Assembly: GCF_001279005.1 (NCBI RefSeq)
Contig: NZ_LGCN01000239.1
Coordinates: forward strand, 1-64,000
DNA length: 64,000 nucleotides
Direction: 5' to 3'
Source: Streptomyces caelestis
Lineage (GTDB): Bacteria; Actinomycetota; Actinomycetes; Streptomycetales; Streptomycetaceae
Of the stretch, positions 50,065 to 58,526 are shown piece by piece. The notes under the pieces are model-generated. The model saw nothing but the letters and a program-made list of their open reading frames with translations, had not been told where the DNA came from and ran no database searches. A program made the position numbers and the translations under genes. The stretch's first letter is position 1, and every line of letters starts with the position of its first letter.

Positions 50065-52856
50065 GCGTGTCCCAGGACTCCAGCGCCGTCGTCCACCTGG
50101 ACCTGCGTGCCGGGGCGGCGGCGCTGCACAGCCCGTCCGCCGTGCGGGACCGGGTCGCCCGGGAGCTGGGCCGGGCCGGGCTGCCGGAACCGGACGACCC
50201 GCTCTTCCTGGTGGTCGACACCCCGGCCGGGCTCACCGACCACCAGCCGCAGTACGAACTGCTCGCCGGCTACCGGGCGGTGGGCGAGGTCAGGCTCCTG
50301 GTGCTGCTGGTCGGCAGCGCGCCGGGCGCGTTCGCCGGTGAGGAAGGGGGGTTCCAGCCCGACCGGCGGCTGCTGCGCCCCGCGGTGCTGCGTTCCTCGG
50401 GCGCCGCGCTGCTGTGGGCCGGCGACCTGCGCTCCGCCCGCACCGCGCGGGAACAGCCCGCACCCGACGACGCGGACGCGCTGGCCGTCCTGGTGGACGT
50501 GCTGTCGGTCCCGGACGTCTACCTCGGCGTGCTGCACGGTGTCCGGTCGCTGCCCGAGGCCGTCGCCGCGCCCGGAGTACGGCTGCTGGAGCAGGACCTG
50601 CCGCCGGAGGTGCGCGACCGGGCCTGGCGCGACGCGCTCAAGCGGTTCGCCGGCGAGGACGCCGAACTCGCGCCGGACGTGCTGTCGGCCGCCTCGTCGG
50701 GGGCCGACCTGCCGGAGCCGCTGCGCGGCCTGGTGGAGGGCCGGGGCGGCCGGGACCCGGGACACCGGGAGCCCGGCGGCGTCGCGGACGACGCCCACCG
50801 CGCCTGCGCGGACGCCCTCGACCACGCCGAGGACGCGCTGGCCGGGCTGCGGGCCCTGCCCGGTCTGGTCCGGTCCTCGCGCCGGGAGGCGTTCGAGGCG
50901 GACGTCGACCGGGCGCGCCGGGCGGTCGACGACTACCGGGACCTCGTCGCCACGGCCCTGCGCGGCGGCGGTGAGGCACGGTCCGCCGCGGAGTCGGCGG
51001 CCCGGCTCGCGGCGCTCGGGCTGCGGGTGCCGTCGGCCGAGGGGCTGGGGGAGCGGATCGGCGAAGGGCTGAAGGAGTTCGCCTGGAAACTGCTGGGTCA
51101 GGGGATCGCCCTGCGGTCGGTGGCCCAGCGCTTCACCGGTCTGGCCGGGCGGGTGGAGCCGCTGCCGGGTTCGGCACTGCTGCCGAGGCTCGCCGCGCTC
51201 CCCCACGCCCGGACCGACGCGCACGGGGACGTCCCCGGAGCCGGGTCCGCGCGCACGGCCCGGCCGGCGGGCGCCGCGGCGGCCGGCCCCCTGGCGGCGG
51301 CCGGGGCGGGACTGCTCGGGGCGCTGTGGTGGGGGGCGTTCCTGGCGCTGGCGGTCGTCGTGCCGCTGCTGTTCGCCGGCACGGCGGTGCTCGGGGCGGC
51401 CCGGCTCCGGGACGCGGGACGTCCCGGCCGCCGGGCCGTGGCCCCCGGGGCCGCGGCGTTCGGCGGCGCCGTGCTCGGGGCGGCGGTGGCGTACGCGACC
51501 GAGCCCCCGGTCTGGCTGGGCGCCGCCGGTCTGCTGGCCGGTCTGGGCGTCGCGGTGGAGACGGTGCGCCGGCTCTGGCGGGCGGCGGCCGCGGCCTGGG
51601 CGCCGGGGCGCGCCACCGCGGTACTGCGTCTGACCCTGGACGAGCTCGACGCCCTGCTGGCCGAGGCGGTCCGGGAGCACTGGGCCGTCGAGGAGCGCCT
51701 GTACTGCGCCGACGCCGCCCTTTCCGTCGCCGGCATGCTGCGGGCGACGGCGGCCGCCGCGGAGGCCGAGGCGGCGCCCGACGCGGAGCGGCCCGCGCCC
51801 GCCGGGGCGTCCGGCGGCTTCGGTCCGGCCGGGGCCGGGGGTCCGGCCGACGACCCCTGGCTCGTCGACTACGCGGACCTGGAGCCGGACGACGCCCCCG
51901 CCGGACCCGACGACGGGGACGGCGACTGGGCGAGCGTGTACACCTGGGAGGACGGGCCGTCGTGGGACGAACCCGCCGAGGAGCCGGGCCGGGACACGAG
52001 CGCCGGGGATCTCCGGGAGCACCGCGTCCAGGGGGCTCCGCGCTGGCTGCAACGGGAGAACGGCGAGGGCGGGCCCGAGCTGGTCGCCACCCTCTCCGCC
52101 GACCTGACGGACGCCGCCCTGGAGGCGATGAAGCACTACTGGGGCGCCGTCGAACGCGGCCGGGCCGGCACCCTCGCCGTCCGGCGCACCGAGGAACGGG
52201 TCCGCGAGCTGCTGTCGACGGCCCGCCGCCACCTGCGCCACAACGGAGTCCTGACCCCGCCCCCGTTCGCCGCCGCCCGCCGCGTCCGCGCCGGCTCGGC
52301 GCACCTGCTCGGCACCGACCCGTACGGGCTGGCCGAACTGGTGGGCGCGGAGGCCGACCGGCAGACCGTGGTGCAGCTGTCCACGCCCGAGCAGGGCACG
52401 CTGCTCAGCCGCGACCCGGCGGCCGCGGTGTGGCTCAGGTTCGCCCCCGCGGCGGTACGCGACGAGGTCGAGAAGGCCTGGGTGCCGAGCGGCTCGGTCC
52501 GCCTCGAGGACGTTTTGTGGACGTCGTCGGGACGGTACGCGGGCCTGGTGCGCCTCACGCCGCTGCGGATGGGCGTGGTGGAGACCGTCCGCTCCCGGCA
52601 CGGCTCCGCACCCGACGGGCCGGACGCGGACGACGGGCCGGACCCGTACGGCGCCCCGGACCCTTACGGCACCTCGGACCCGTACGGCACCTCGGACCCG
52701 TACGGCGCCCCGGACCCGTACGACCGGAGGCGCCCGGGCAGGCCGAGGAACCCCTACGACCGGACGGACCCGTACGACCGGACGGATGCCTACGACCGGA
52801 CGGACCCGTACGACGGGCCGGGCGGCGACCGCCGGGGGGACGGCGACCTCTGGTGA
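50061..52856 (+). CDS. Novel multidomain membrane protein of the tubulin/GTPase operon
   Basis: A 931-residue protein from GTG 50061, overlapping the previous stop by 4 nt. Residues 1-200 form an alpha/beta region (PLFLVVDTPAGLTDHQPQYE, LLVLLVGSAPGAFAGEEGGF). A helical, partly coiled-coil stretch follows to about 360. Two or three membrane helices lie near 405-510 (LLGALWWGAFLALAVVVPLL; GAAFGGAVLGAAVAYA-like). Another soluble region then contains ELVATLSADLTDAALEAMKH and a C-terminal alpha/beta part. The tail holds DPYGAPDPYGTSDPYG and DPYDRTDPYDRTD repeats. I do not recognise a family for any domain. Confidence 0.7.
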   Translation: MSVSQDSSAVVHLDLRAGAAALHSPSAVRDRVARELGRAGLPEPDDPLFLVVDTPAGLTDHQPQYELLAGYRAVGEVRLLVLLVGSAPGAFAGEEGGFQPDRRLLRPAVLRSSGAALLWAGDLRSARTAREQPAPDDADALAVLVDVLSVPDVYLGVLHGVRSLPEAVAAPGVRLLEQDLPPEVRDRAWRDALKRFAGEDAELAPDVLSAASSGADLPEPLRGLVEGRGGRDPGHREPGGVADDAHRACADALDHAEDALAGLRALPGLVRSSRREAFEADVDRARRAVDDYRDLVATALRGGGEARSAAESAARLAALGLRVPSAEGLGERIGEGLKEFAWKLLGQGIALRSVAQRFTGLAGRVEPLPGSALLPRLAALPHARTDAHGDVPGAGSARTARPAGAAAAGPLAAAGAGLLGALWWGAFLALAVVVPLLFAGTAVLGAARLRDAGRPGRRAVAPGAAAFGGAVLGAAVAYATEPPVWLGAAGLLAGLGVAVETVRRLWRAAAAAWAPGRATAVLRLTLDELDALLAEAVREHWAVEERLYCADAALSVAGMLRATAAAAEAEAAPDAERPAPAGASGGFGPAGAGGPADDPWLVDYADLEPDDAPAGPDDGDGDWASVYTWEDGPSWDEPAEEPGRDTSAGDLREHRVQGAPRWLQRENGEGGPELVATLSADLTDAALEAMKHYWGAVERGRAGTLAVRRTEERVRELLSTARRHLRHNGVLTPPPFAAARRVRAGSAHLLGTDPYGLAELVGAEADRQTVVQLSTPEQGTLLSRDPAAAVWLRFAPAAVRDEVEKAWVPSGSVRLEDVLWTSSGRYAGLVRLTPLRMGVVETVRSRHGSAPDGPDADDGPDPYGAPDPYGTSDPYGTSDPYGAPDPYDRRRPGRPRNPYDRTDPYDRTDAYDRTDPYDGPGGDRRGDGDLW

Positions 52857-52926
52857 GCCCTGCCCCGCATCCCGGCCCGGCGCCCATGGCCGGGCCGGTG
52901 CCCACGGACGAACGAAAGGACCGCCG

Positions 52927-55086
52927 GTGACCAGCATCCCGCCTCCCCGGCCGGAGGGACCGGGCGGTACGCCTCCGGACGAGCTCACGTTCACCGTCCC
53001 CCCGGGAGGACGGCGCACCACCCCGGTCCGGGTCGGCCCGGAGTTCCGCCGCGACCGGCTGCTGCCCCAGCTGATCCGCAAGGCCGTGCTCGACGACGAG
53101 GGACAGCAGTGCGTGCAGGTGCGGCTGAACGCCAAGGACGCCGCGAACCCGGCGGCGCGCGCCCTGCTGGACACCGAGGCGGGCGCCGCCCTGCGGCTGC
53201 ACCGGGCGCTCGGCGACACGGAGTACGCGGCGCTCTTCCCGCGGATCATCGGCTACGAGCTGGACACGGCGGAGCCGTTCCTGCTGTACGACCCGCCGCG
53301 GGGCACGTCCGTCGAGCGGCTCCACGTGATGTCCGCGACCGACCAGGAGCACTTCACCCGGGACCTGCTGCTGGCCGTGTACCTGATGGAGGGCCAGGGC
53401 CTGGTGCCGCGCGGCGTCTCGCCCGCCACCGTGCGCTGGGACGGCGCCGGGATCCAGCTCTGGGGGCTGGAGTCGGTGGCCCGGACCGGGCAGCCGAGGC
53501 GTCCGTGGGGCCGGTCGCCCTTCTGCCCGCCCGAACAGCGCCGGGGCGAAGGGCTCGCCGACTCCCGGGACGCGGTGTGGAGCACGGCCCAGGTGCTCTA
53601 CCAGCTGGTGACCGGACGGCCCGGACCCGCCGACCGGGCCCCCGCCGACCTCGGCGAACACCGCAGGCTCGACCAGACGCTGCGCGACGCCTTCGCCCCG
53701 CGGGCGGCCGACCGGCCGACGCCCGCCCAGGTGCTCGACGTGGTGGCGCCGGGCGCCGCCCGGCGCGCCCGGCTCACGGTGCCGGCCGACGGGACGGCCA
53801 CCGACCACGAGGCCTTCGACGAGGCGCTGCGGCGCAAGCGGCAGCACGCGTCCGTCACCCGGCCCCGGCGGGAGTCCGCGGCGGAGGACGGACTCGGAGA
53901 CGGCGAGGTGCTCTGCCCGTACTGCCTGGAGGCCATCCGGCTCGACCTGACGAAACTGTTCGTCACCGACAGCCGCATGCAGTACAAGCCGCTGGACCTC
54001 AAGGGCGTCAACAACCCCGTGCGGCAGCACGACGTCATGCGCGGCGCCGTCCAGAAGTGCACGGCGGACCCGGACTTCCCCGAGCACTTCATCCCGGTGC
54101 CCTACCTGATGTACGGCCGCCCGCTGACCGTCGCGATGGTCGGCCAGTCCTCCACCGGCAAGAGCCACCTGCTGACCCAGATGATCGCGGCGATCACCGA
54201 CGGCGGCCTGGAGCCGTTCGGGCTGAAGTGGCAGTCCGTCAATCCGGAACAGCACGCGAAGTTCGTACGGGACCGGGTGCAGCCCCTGCGCAACGGCGAG
54301 GTCCTGGACCACACCGCCGCACTCGGCCTGGAGGACTTCGCCCGTTTCGTGGAGTCCCTCCTGATCACCGACGCCCGCGGGCGGGTGCGCCCGGTCGCCT
54401 TCTTCGACCTCGGCGGCGAGGACCTCGTACGGACCGACGCGGCGCTGCGGTTCCTGCTCGGCGTCGACGCCCTGGTCTTCGTCGTCGACCCGGCGCTGGC
54501 CCTCCCGCTGCCGCAGCTGGACCACGTCAGGGAGCGCTGGGGCGTGGAGGTGAACCCGGACGGCGACCTCGCCTTCGGCACGGTCCTGGACCGGCTCCCG
54601 AAGAACGGCGGGTACCTGGACGTGCCGGCCGCGATGGTGCTCGGCAAGGCGGACCTCCTCAGGTTCCAGCCGCCCGTCGACCGGTGGCTGGACCGGCCGC
54701 CGGCCACCTCGCTGGACCCCGGGCTGGTGCGCGAGGAGAGCCGGGACGTGTACGCGCTGCTGCGCCGGTACGCCGGCCCGGCGTGGCTGCGTCCCTTCGA
54801 CGCGATCCGCCGGTGCACCCTGCACGTCGCGTCCGCCACCGGCGGTCAGGAGGACCGGGGCCGCTACCCGGCGGGGGCGGGGCCCCGGCGGGTGGTGGAG
54901 CCGCTGCTGGCGCTGCTGGCGATGCACGGACTGATCCAGGTCCCGGGCGGTGCCGAGGCGTCCGCCGTGGGGGAGGCGCCCGCGTTCGAGTGGACGCCGG
55001 CGGAGGGGACCGGAGCCCCCGAAGGGGCCGGACGGTCCGGTGGGGCCGGGGCGCCCGGCGCGGCCGAGAGAGGGGAGACCCAGTGA
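52927..55086 (+). CDS. Pseudokinase-GTPase fusion (conflict-system GTPase)
   Basis: A 719-residue protein from GTG 52927 (AAAGGA upstream). Residues about 30-275 follow a protein-kinase C-lobe: GLVPRGVSPATVRWDGAGIQ where HRD-x-K-P-x-N would be, WGLESVAR in place of DFG, FCPPEQRR for the PPE motif, and DAVWSTAQVLYQLVTGRPGP. The catalytic Asp residues are missing, so it is a pseudokinase. A CPYC pair occurs near 333. A GTPase domain follows with P-loop AMVGQSSTGKSHLLTQMIAA near 405, FFDLGGEDLVRT (switch II D-x-G) near 491, and VLGKADLL, equivalent to NKxD, near 571. This resembles GTPases encoded with GAP1 proteins in NTP-dependent conflict systems. It overlaps the next gene by 4 nt. Confidence 0.78.
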   Translation: MTSIPPPRPEGPGGTPPDELTFTVPPGGRRTTPVRVGPEFRRDRLLPQLIRKAVLDDEGQQCVQVRLNAKDAANPAARALLDTEAGAALRLHRALGDTEYAALFPRIIGYELDTAEPFLLYDPPRGTSVERLHVMSATDQEHFTRDLLLAVYLMEGQGLVPRGVSPATVRWDGAGIQLWGLESVARTGQPRRPWGRSPFCPPEQRRGEGLADSRDAVWSTAQVLYQLVTGRPGPADRAPADLGEHRRLDQTLRDAFAPRAADRPTPAQVLDVVAPGAARRARLTVPADGTATDHEAFDEALRRKRQHASVTRPRRESAAEDGLGDGEVLCPYCLEAIRLDLTKLFVTDSRMQYKPLDLKGVNNPVRQHDVMRGAVQKCTADPDFPEHFIPVPYLMYGRPLTVAMVGQSSTGKSHLLTQMIAAITDGGLEPFGLKWQSVNPEQHAKFVRDRVQPLRNGEVLDHTAALGLEDFARFVESLLITDARGRVRPVAFFDLGGEDLVRTDAALRFLLGVDALVFVVDPALALPLPQLDHVRERWGVEVNPDGDLAFGTVLDRLPKNGGYLDVPAAMVLGKADLLRFQPPVDRWLDRPPATSLDPGLVREESRDVYALLRRYAGPAWLRPFDAIRRCTLHVASATGGQEDRGRYPAGAGPRRVVEPLLALLAMHGLIQVPGGAEASAVGEAPAFEWTPAEGTGAPEGAGRSGGAGAPGAAERGETQ

Positions 55087-57347
55087 GCGACTTCCAGGAC
55101 CGGAACCCGTTCCCCGACGACCCGGCGGGCCCGCGCGGACCGGAGGGCGGTGGTGGCGCCACCGGCGGCTCGGTGCACCAGGTCGTCTTCCGGTGGGACG
55201 GCAACCACGGTCGCCAGGGCACCGGCATGAACGCCGTGGCCCACTCCTGCGACCCCGGGCGCGCCGGGGAACTGGGCCGGGAGCTGGGCCCGTTGCTGTG
55301 GGTGTCCGGCGCGGCGGCCGCCCGGCCGAGCGTCGTGCGCACGCTCTCCCGCGACGGCGACGTCCTGCTGGTCCAGCGCTGGCCCACCACCGATCGCGGC
55401 GGCCGGCCCAGCACGGTCAGCCACGTCCTGATCGGTGACCGCCAGGCCCTGGGACCCGGCCGGTGCCTCGGTCTCGCGTACGGCGGCTGGCGCGAGCAGG
55501 CGACGGTCGAGCAGGCGTCCGGGCGCCGGCCCCGGATCGACTGCGCGAAGCTCGACGCGCTGGCGGAGGGCCGGCGGCCGGGCATGCTGGAGCTGTTGCC
55601 CGGGGTCGAGCGCGCGCTGATCCTCGCCACCGCGGAGTTGCTGCGCGACCCGGCGCAGCGCGTGTCGCTGCTCCTGGAGGAACAGGCGCCGCGCGGTTGG
55701 CCGCGCCGGGACGAGGTGCCGTTGGTCTACCTGGGCCTGTTCCTGCTGTTCGGCTCCTGGCTGGGCCGGCCGTGGACGTTCGCCACCTGCGACGCGGTGG
55801 ACACGCACCCCCTGCGGCTGATGTCCGTCCCGCGCTGGGAGCCGGACTCCGGCGGCTTTGGCCCGCTGGCCCGGGTCGTGGGCCGTGTGCCGGACCGGGT
55901 CCGGTTCGAACACCGGGCGGCGGCCCGGCTGGTGGGACACCTCCTCGCCCATCGGCAGGCGCCGCCCGGCGTGCCGCAGCTGGCCGACGGACTCGCCGAC
56001 GGGGCGTCGTGGAGCTGGGAGCGGCGCCGCGCCCGGCTCCAGGAGATCCTCGACACGAGCCGCCCCTCCGGCGCGAGGTCCGCCGCGCCCGCACCGCGCG
56101 CGGCGGACCCGGGCCGGGAGGTGAGACAGGACCGGGGGGACCGGGAGTGGTACCAGGACGAGGACCGGAACCGGGACCGGGAACCGGACCACCGGGTGGA
56201 CCGCCGGGTGGAGGAGGAGGCCCGCACCACGACCGCCCCGGAGCCGCCCCGTGAGCCGTATCCGGAGCCGGAGCCGCGCCGTGAGGCGTATCCGGGGCAG
56301 GGCCCGGACCGTGAGCCGTATCCGGCGCCGGGCCGTGAGGCGTACCCGGAGCCGGGTCCCCACCATGAGGCGCATCCGGAGTCGCGCCGTGAGCCGTATC
56401 AGGAGCCGGATCCCCACCATGAGGCGTATCCGGAAGCGTCCCGGCGGCCGCATCCGCACTCGACATCGGCGGGCCGTTCCCCGGCCGCCCCACCACGCCC
56501 CCTCCAGGCCCTTCGGTCCGGCGTCCACGGCCCCGGTGAACCGAACGGCCCCGCGTCCGACGACGGCTTCCCGACGCCCGTGCCGGCCACCTCGAACGAT
56601 CACGACGCGCACGACGCGCACGACGTGTATGACGTCCTTCACCGCGAACTGCGCGCGTACCGGCACAGGGAGGACGACGGCGGCCGGCGCGGCATCCTGA
56701 CGGCCGACCTGCGCACACGGTCCGACGAACTGCTCCTGCGCGAGCTGTGCTCCGGCGAACTGCCTCCGGACTCGGTGGACCTGGTGCTGGACGAGCTGGG
56801 CAGAGCCGACCGCGTCGAGGCGCGTGACCCGGAGACGCGGCACAGGCTGTGCGCCGAGGTGCTCCGCAACGGCCTGTACCTCACGCCGCGGGGACCGGGC
56901 ACGGAGCACGCGTCGAGGAAGGCCCTGGTCGACAGGGCGGCCGAGCTCTTCACCTGGGCCGTCGCCCCACTGGCCCGGGACGGACGCCACCTGCGCGATC
57001 TCCAGGAACTGCTGTACCGGATGAGCCGGGACCCCGACCCCCTCACGGGCAACTGGCTCCGGCGGAGCATCGTCGAACCGGCGAACGGCCGGCCCCCGGA
57101 CCTGCCGCCGGTCCTGTGGAGCCAGATCGTGCGGGACGCGATGAACAGGAACGACAGAGCGCCCTCCGTCCCTCCGGCGCCGCGCCGCACCGCGGAGCCT
57201 CCGCCGCCGGCCCCCGCACCGGACCCGCCGACCGCCGTGGCCCGACTCACCGACCTGATCAACAAGCCGGGCTGTGTGACCGTGGGCGCGTGCGTCCTGC
57301 TCGTCGTGATCGCGGGGTTCATCGCGGCGGTGGTGCTCACCACATGA
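55083..57347 (+). CDS. GAP1-like GTPase-associated, tail-anchored protein
   Basis: A 754-residue protein from GTG 55083, overlapping the GTPase gene stop. The N-terminal domain begins VHQVVFRWDGNHGRQGTGMN then AVAHSC, and continues with STVSHVLIGDRQALGPGRCL and PLVYLGLFLLFGSWLGRPWT, the pattern of GTPase-associated protein 1 found beside conflict-system GTPases. A disordered linker (about 345-490) contains REPYPEPEPRREAYPG-type repeats with regularly spaced Tyr. A helical region (about 515-690) follows. One membrane helix ends the chain (VGACVLLVVIAGFIAAVVLT), so it is probably tail-anchored. Its conserved pairing with the upstream GTPase suggests that it is a regulator or partner. Confidence 0.75.
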   Translation: MSDFQDRNPFPDDPAGPRGPEGGGGATGGSVHQVVFRWDGNHGRQGTGMNAVAHSCDPGRAGELGRELGPLLWVSGAAAARPSVVRTLSRDGDVLLVQRWPTTDRGGRPSTVSHVLIGDRQALGPGRCLGLAYGGWREQATVEQASGRRPRIDCAKLDALAEGRRPGMLELLPGVERALILATAELLRDPAQRVSLLLEEQAPRGWPRRDEVPLVYLGLFLLFGSWLGRPWTFATCDAVDTHPLRLMSVPRWEPDSGGFGPLARVVGRVPDRVRFEHRAAARLVGHLLAHRQAPPGVPQLADGLADGASWSWERRRARLQEILDTSRPSGARSAAPAPRAADPGREVRQDRGDREWYQDEDRNRDREPDHRVDRRVEEEARTTTAPEPPREPYPEPEPRREAYPGQGPDREPYPAPGREAYPEPGPHHEAHPESRREPYQEPDPHHEAYPEASRRPHPHSTSAGRSPAAPPRPLQALRSGVHGPGEPNGPASDDGFPTPVPATSNDHDAHDAHDVYDVLHRELRAYRHREDDGGRRGILTADLRTRSDELLLRELCSGELPPDSVDLVLDELGRADRVEARDPETRHRLCAEVLRNGLYLTPRGPGTEHASRKALVDRAAELFTWAVAPLARDGRHLRDLQELLYRMSRDPDPLTGNWLRRSIVEPANGRPPDLPPVLWSQIVRDAMNRNDRAPSVPPAPRRTAEPPPPAPAPDPPTAVARLTDLINKPGCVTVGACVLLVVIAGFIAAVVLTT

Positions 57348-57499
57348 CGCGGCGGCCGGACGGGCCGCGGGAGCCGCCCGGGAACGACGGGCCGGCCTCC
57401 GGGACGGAGACCGGCGGGGGGATCCGCGCGGCGGCCTGCGCCGTGCTCCGCGCGCAGCGCCGGACGGGGCGCCGCGCCGGGTACGTGGCCGGCTCATGA
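57344..57499 (+). CDS. Possible 51-residue protein ending the long operon
   Basis: The ATG at 57344 overlaps the TGA of the GAP1-like gene (ATGA). The ORF has almost exclusively G or C at third positions and encodes MTRRPDGPREPPGNDGPASG, then an Arg/Ala-rich end (AACAVLRAQRRTGRRAGYVA). No family is recognised. Overlap supports coupling, but the short length and low-complexity content leave it uncertain. Confidence 0.35.
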   Translation: MTRRPDGPREPPGNDGPASGTETGGGIRAAACAVLRAQRRTGRRAGYVAGS

Positions 57500-57570
57500 C
57501 ACGACGGGAGCCCCGGCCGGCCTCATCCGCCGGACGCGGTGTTCCGGCATCCCGCGCGCGAGCGCAGGGC

Positions 57571-57590
57571 CCGGCCACCGCGGTGGCCGG
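57571..57590. terminator. Palindromic terminator after the long operon
   Basis: CCGGCCACCG is followed directly by CGGTGGCCGG, a perfect 20-bp palindrome flanked by GGGC and ACCC. It lies between the operon end and the convergent small hydrophobic-protein gene. Confidence 0.6.
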
Positions 57591-57623
57591 ACCCTGGAGG
57601 GTGGAGCGCGTCTTCGGGACGCG

Positions 57624-57794
57624 TCACCATCGGTACCAGCGACTACGACCGCCGCCGGCCGAGGTGGAGCGCATGACGAAGCCGAGCAGCCAGAGCACCA
57701 GAACGGCGATGGCGATCCACCAGAGGATCTTCACGGCGAATCCGGCGCCGAAGAGGATCAGGGCGAGGAGCAGAACCAGCAACAGGGGAACCAT
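57624..57794 (-). CDS. Small hydrophobic membrane protein
   Basis: A 56-residue protein. The ATG at 57794 follows AGGAGG by 8 nt; a longer reading from 57842 is not supported. Two membrane helices make up most of it: VPLLLVLLLALILFGAGFAV and WWIAIAVLVLWLLGFVM, followed by a basic tail RSTSAGGGRSRWYRW. Short proteins of this kind are common in Streptomyces near stress genes and are annotated only as hydrophobic protein. It is divergent from the CsbD gene. Confidence 0.8.
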   Translation of the reverse strand: MVPLLLVLLLALILFGAGFAVKILWWIAIAVLVLWLLGFVMRSTSAGGGRSRWYRW

Positions 57795-57858
57795 AGTTAT
57801 CGACCTCCTGGGCCACCGTTTGCCCGGTGTCGGCGCCGTCATTCACCGATGGCACCTT

Positions 57859-57882
57859 GTTTGTGAAGGAAAGGTGGGGGAA
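57859..57882 (+). promoter_or_regulatory. Possible sigma-B-type promoter of the CsbD gene
   Basis: GTTT (57859-57862) is followed after 14 bp by GGGGAA (57877-57882), close to the GTTT-N14-16-GGGTAT pattern of Streptomyces SigB-like promoters. CsbD proteins are classic sigma-B stress genes. The -10 match is imperfect. Confidence 0.4.
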
Positions 57883-57932
57883 CGCGATCTGCACCGAGAC
57901 AGCGGCAAGAACGCTACGAGGAGGCGTGTTCC

Positions 57933-58106
57933 ATGAGTGCCGGCGAGAAGGCCAAGGCGAAGACCGAGCAGGCTCAGGGCAAGGCCGAGGAGGCTCTGGG
58001 AAGCGCCGTCGGGAACGACCGCATGGCCGCCGAGGGGCAGGCCAAGAAGAGCACGGGTGACGCCCGCGAGGCCAAGGAGAAGACCAAGGACGCCTTCAAG
58101 CACTGA
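57933..58106 (+). CDS. CsbD-family general stress protein
   Basis: A 57-residue protein with ATG 57933 and GAGGAGG 8 nt upstream. It reads MSAGEKAKAKTEQAQGKAEE, ALGSAVGNDRMAAEGQAKKS and ends KEKTKDAFKH, matching the CsbD pattern of charged helices with the G-x-x-x-x-N-x-R-M-x-A-E-G-x-x-x-x-x-x-G core. It is hydrophilic and cytoplasmic. CsbD proteins are strongly induced by osmotic and other stresses under sigma-B in Bacillus; the molecular role is unknown. A strong hairpin ends the transcript. Confidence 0.9.
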   Translation: MSAGEKAKAKTEQAQGKAEEALGSAVGNDRMAAEGQAKKSTGDAREAKEKTKDAFKH

Positions 58107-58118
58107 CGCCCCCGCGGA

Positions 58119-58166
58119 GCGGGAGAGGGGCCGTCCCGGCACGAGTCGGGACGGCCCCTCTCCCGC
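58119..58166 (+). terminator. Strong terminator of the CsbD gene
   Basis: A perfect 20-bp stem (58119-58138 with 58147-58166) and an 8-nt loop GCACGAGT begin 13 nt after the stop codon. Confidence 0.9.
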
Positions 58167-58526
58167 GCGTCCGGGCACTCGTCGTGGAGTCGCGGTCGCC
58201 GCGGCCGTCCTTCGGGTCCGGTCGCGCCGCCGGCCGGCCGGCGTCCGCCGGGTCTCGCCGCGCACGGAGGCGACCGGCACCTGTTCGGGTACGCAGCCGG
58301 TGCACTTCGCGTTGTGGCAGGGGCCGGCGGTCCACACGGGGACGTGGACGCCCATCGTCCTGTGTCGTTCCAGGACGGCGTTCACGGGGTGCTTGCACGA
58401 GCGGCGCACGTGTTCGGTCCGGGGCGCCGCCGACTGCTCTTCCGTTCCGGACGCATCCGAACATCACCCTCCCTTCAACCCTTCCCGGGGGTCCCTTGAA
58501 GGGATTCCTCCGGTGATCGGGGCCGG
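58167..58526. other. Gap before the TerC gene, uncertain minus-strand ORF
   Basis: On the minus strand an ORF from 58409 reads MRRSCKHPVNAVLERHRTMG and contains PCHNAKCTGC, but it continues through the CsbD terminator with poor coding character, so I do not call a gene. An inverted repeat CCCTTCAA (58471-58478) and TTGAAGGG (58496-58503) lies just after the TerC stop on the minus strand and may be its terminator. Confidence 0.4.

Noticed and set aside
57496..57936. ORF overlapping the 51-codon ORF by ATGA
   Set aside because: It passes through a perfect palindromic terminator and the antisense of the hydrophobic-protein gene.
57843..58409. Minus-strand ORF with a Cys-rich segment CHNAKCTGC
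   Set aside because: It reads through the CsbD gene and its terminator hairpin with poor codon bias; only a short part could be real.
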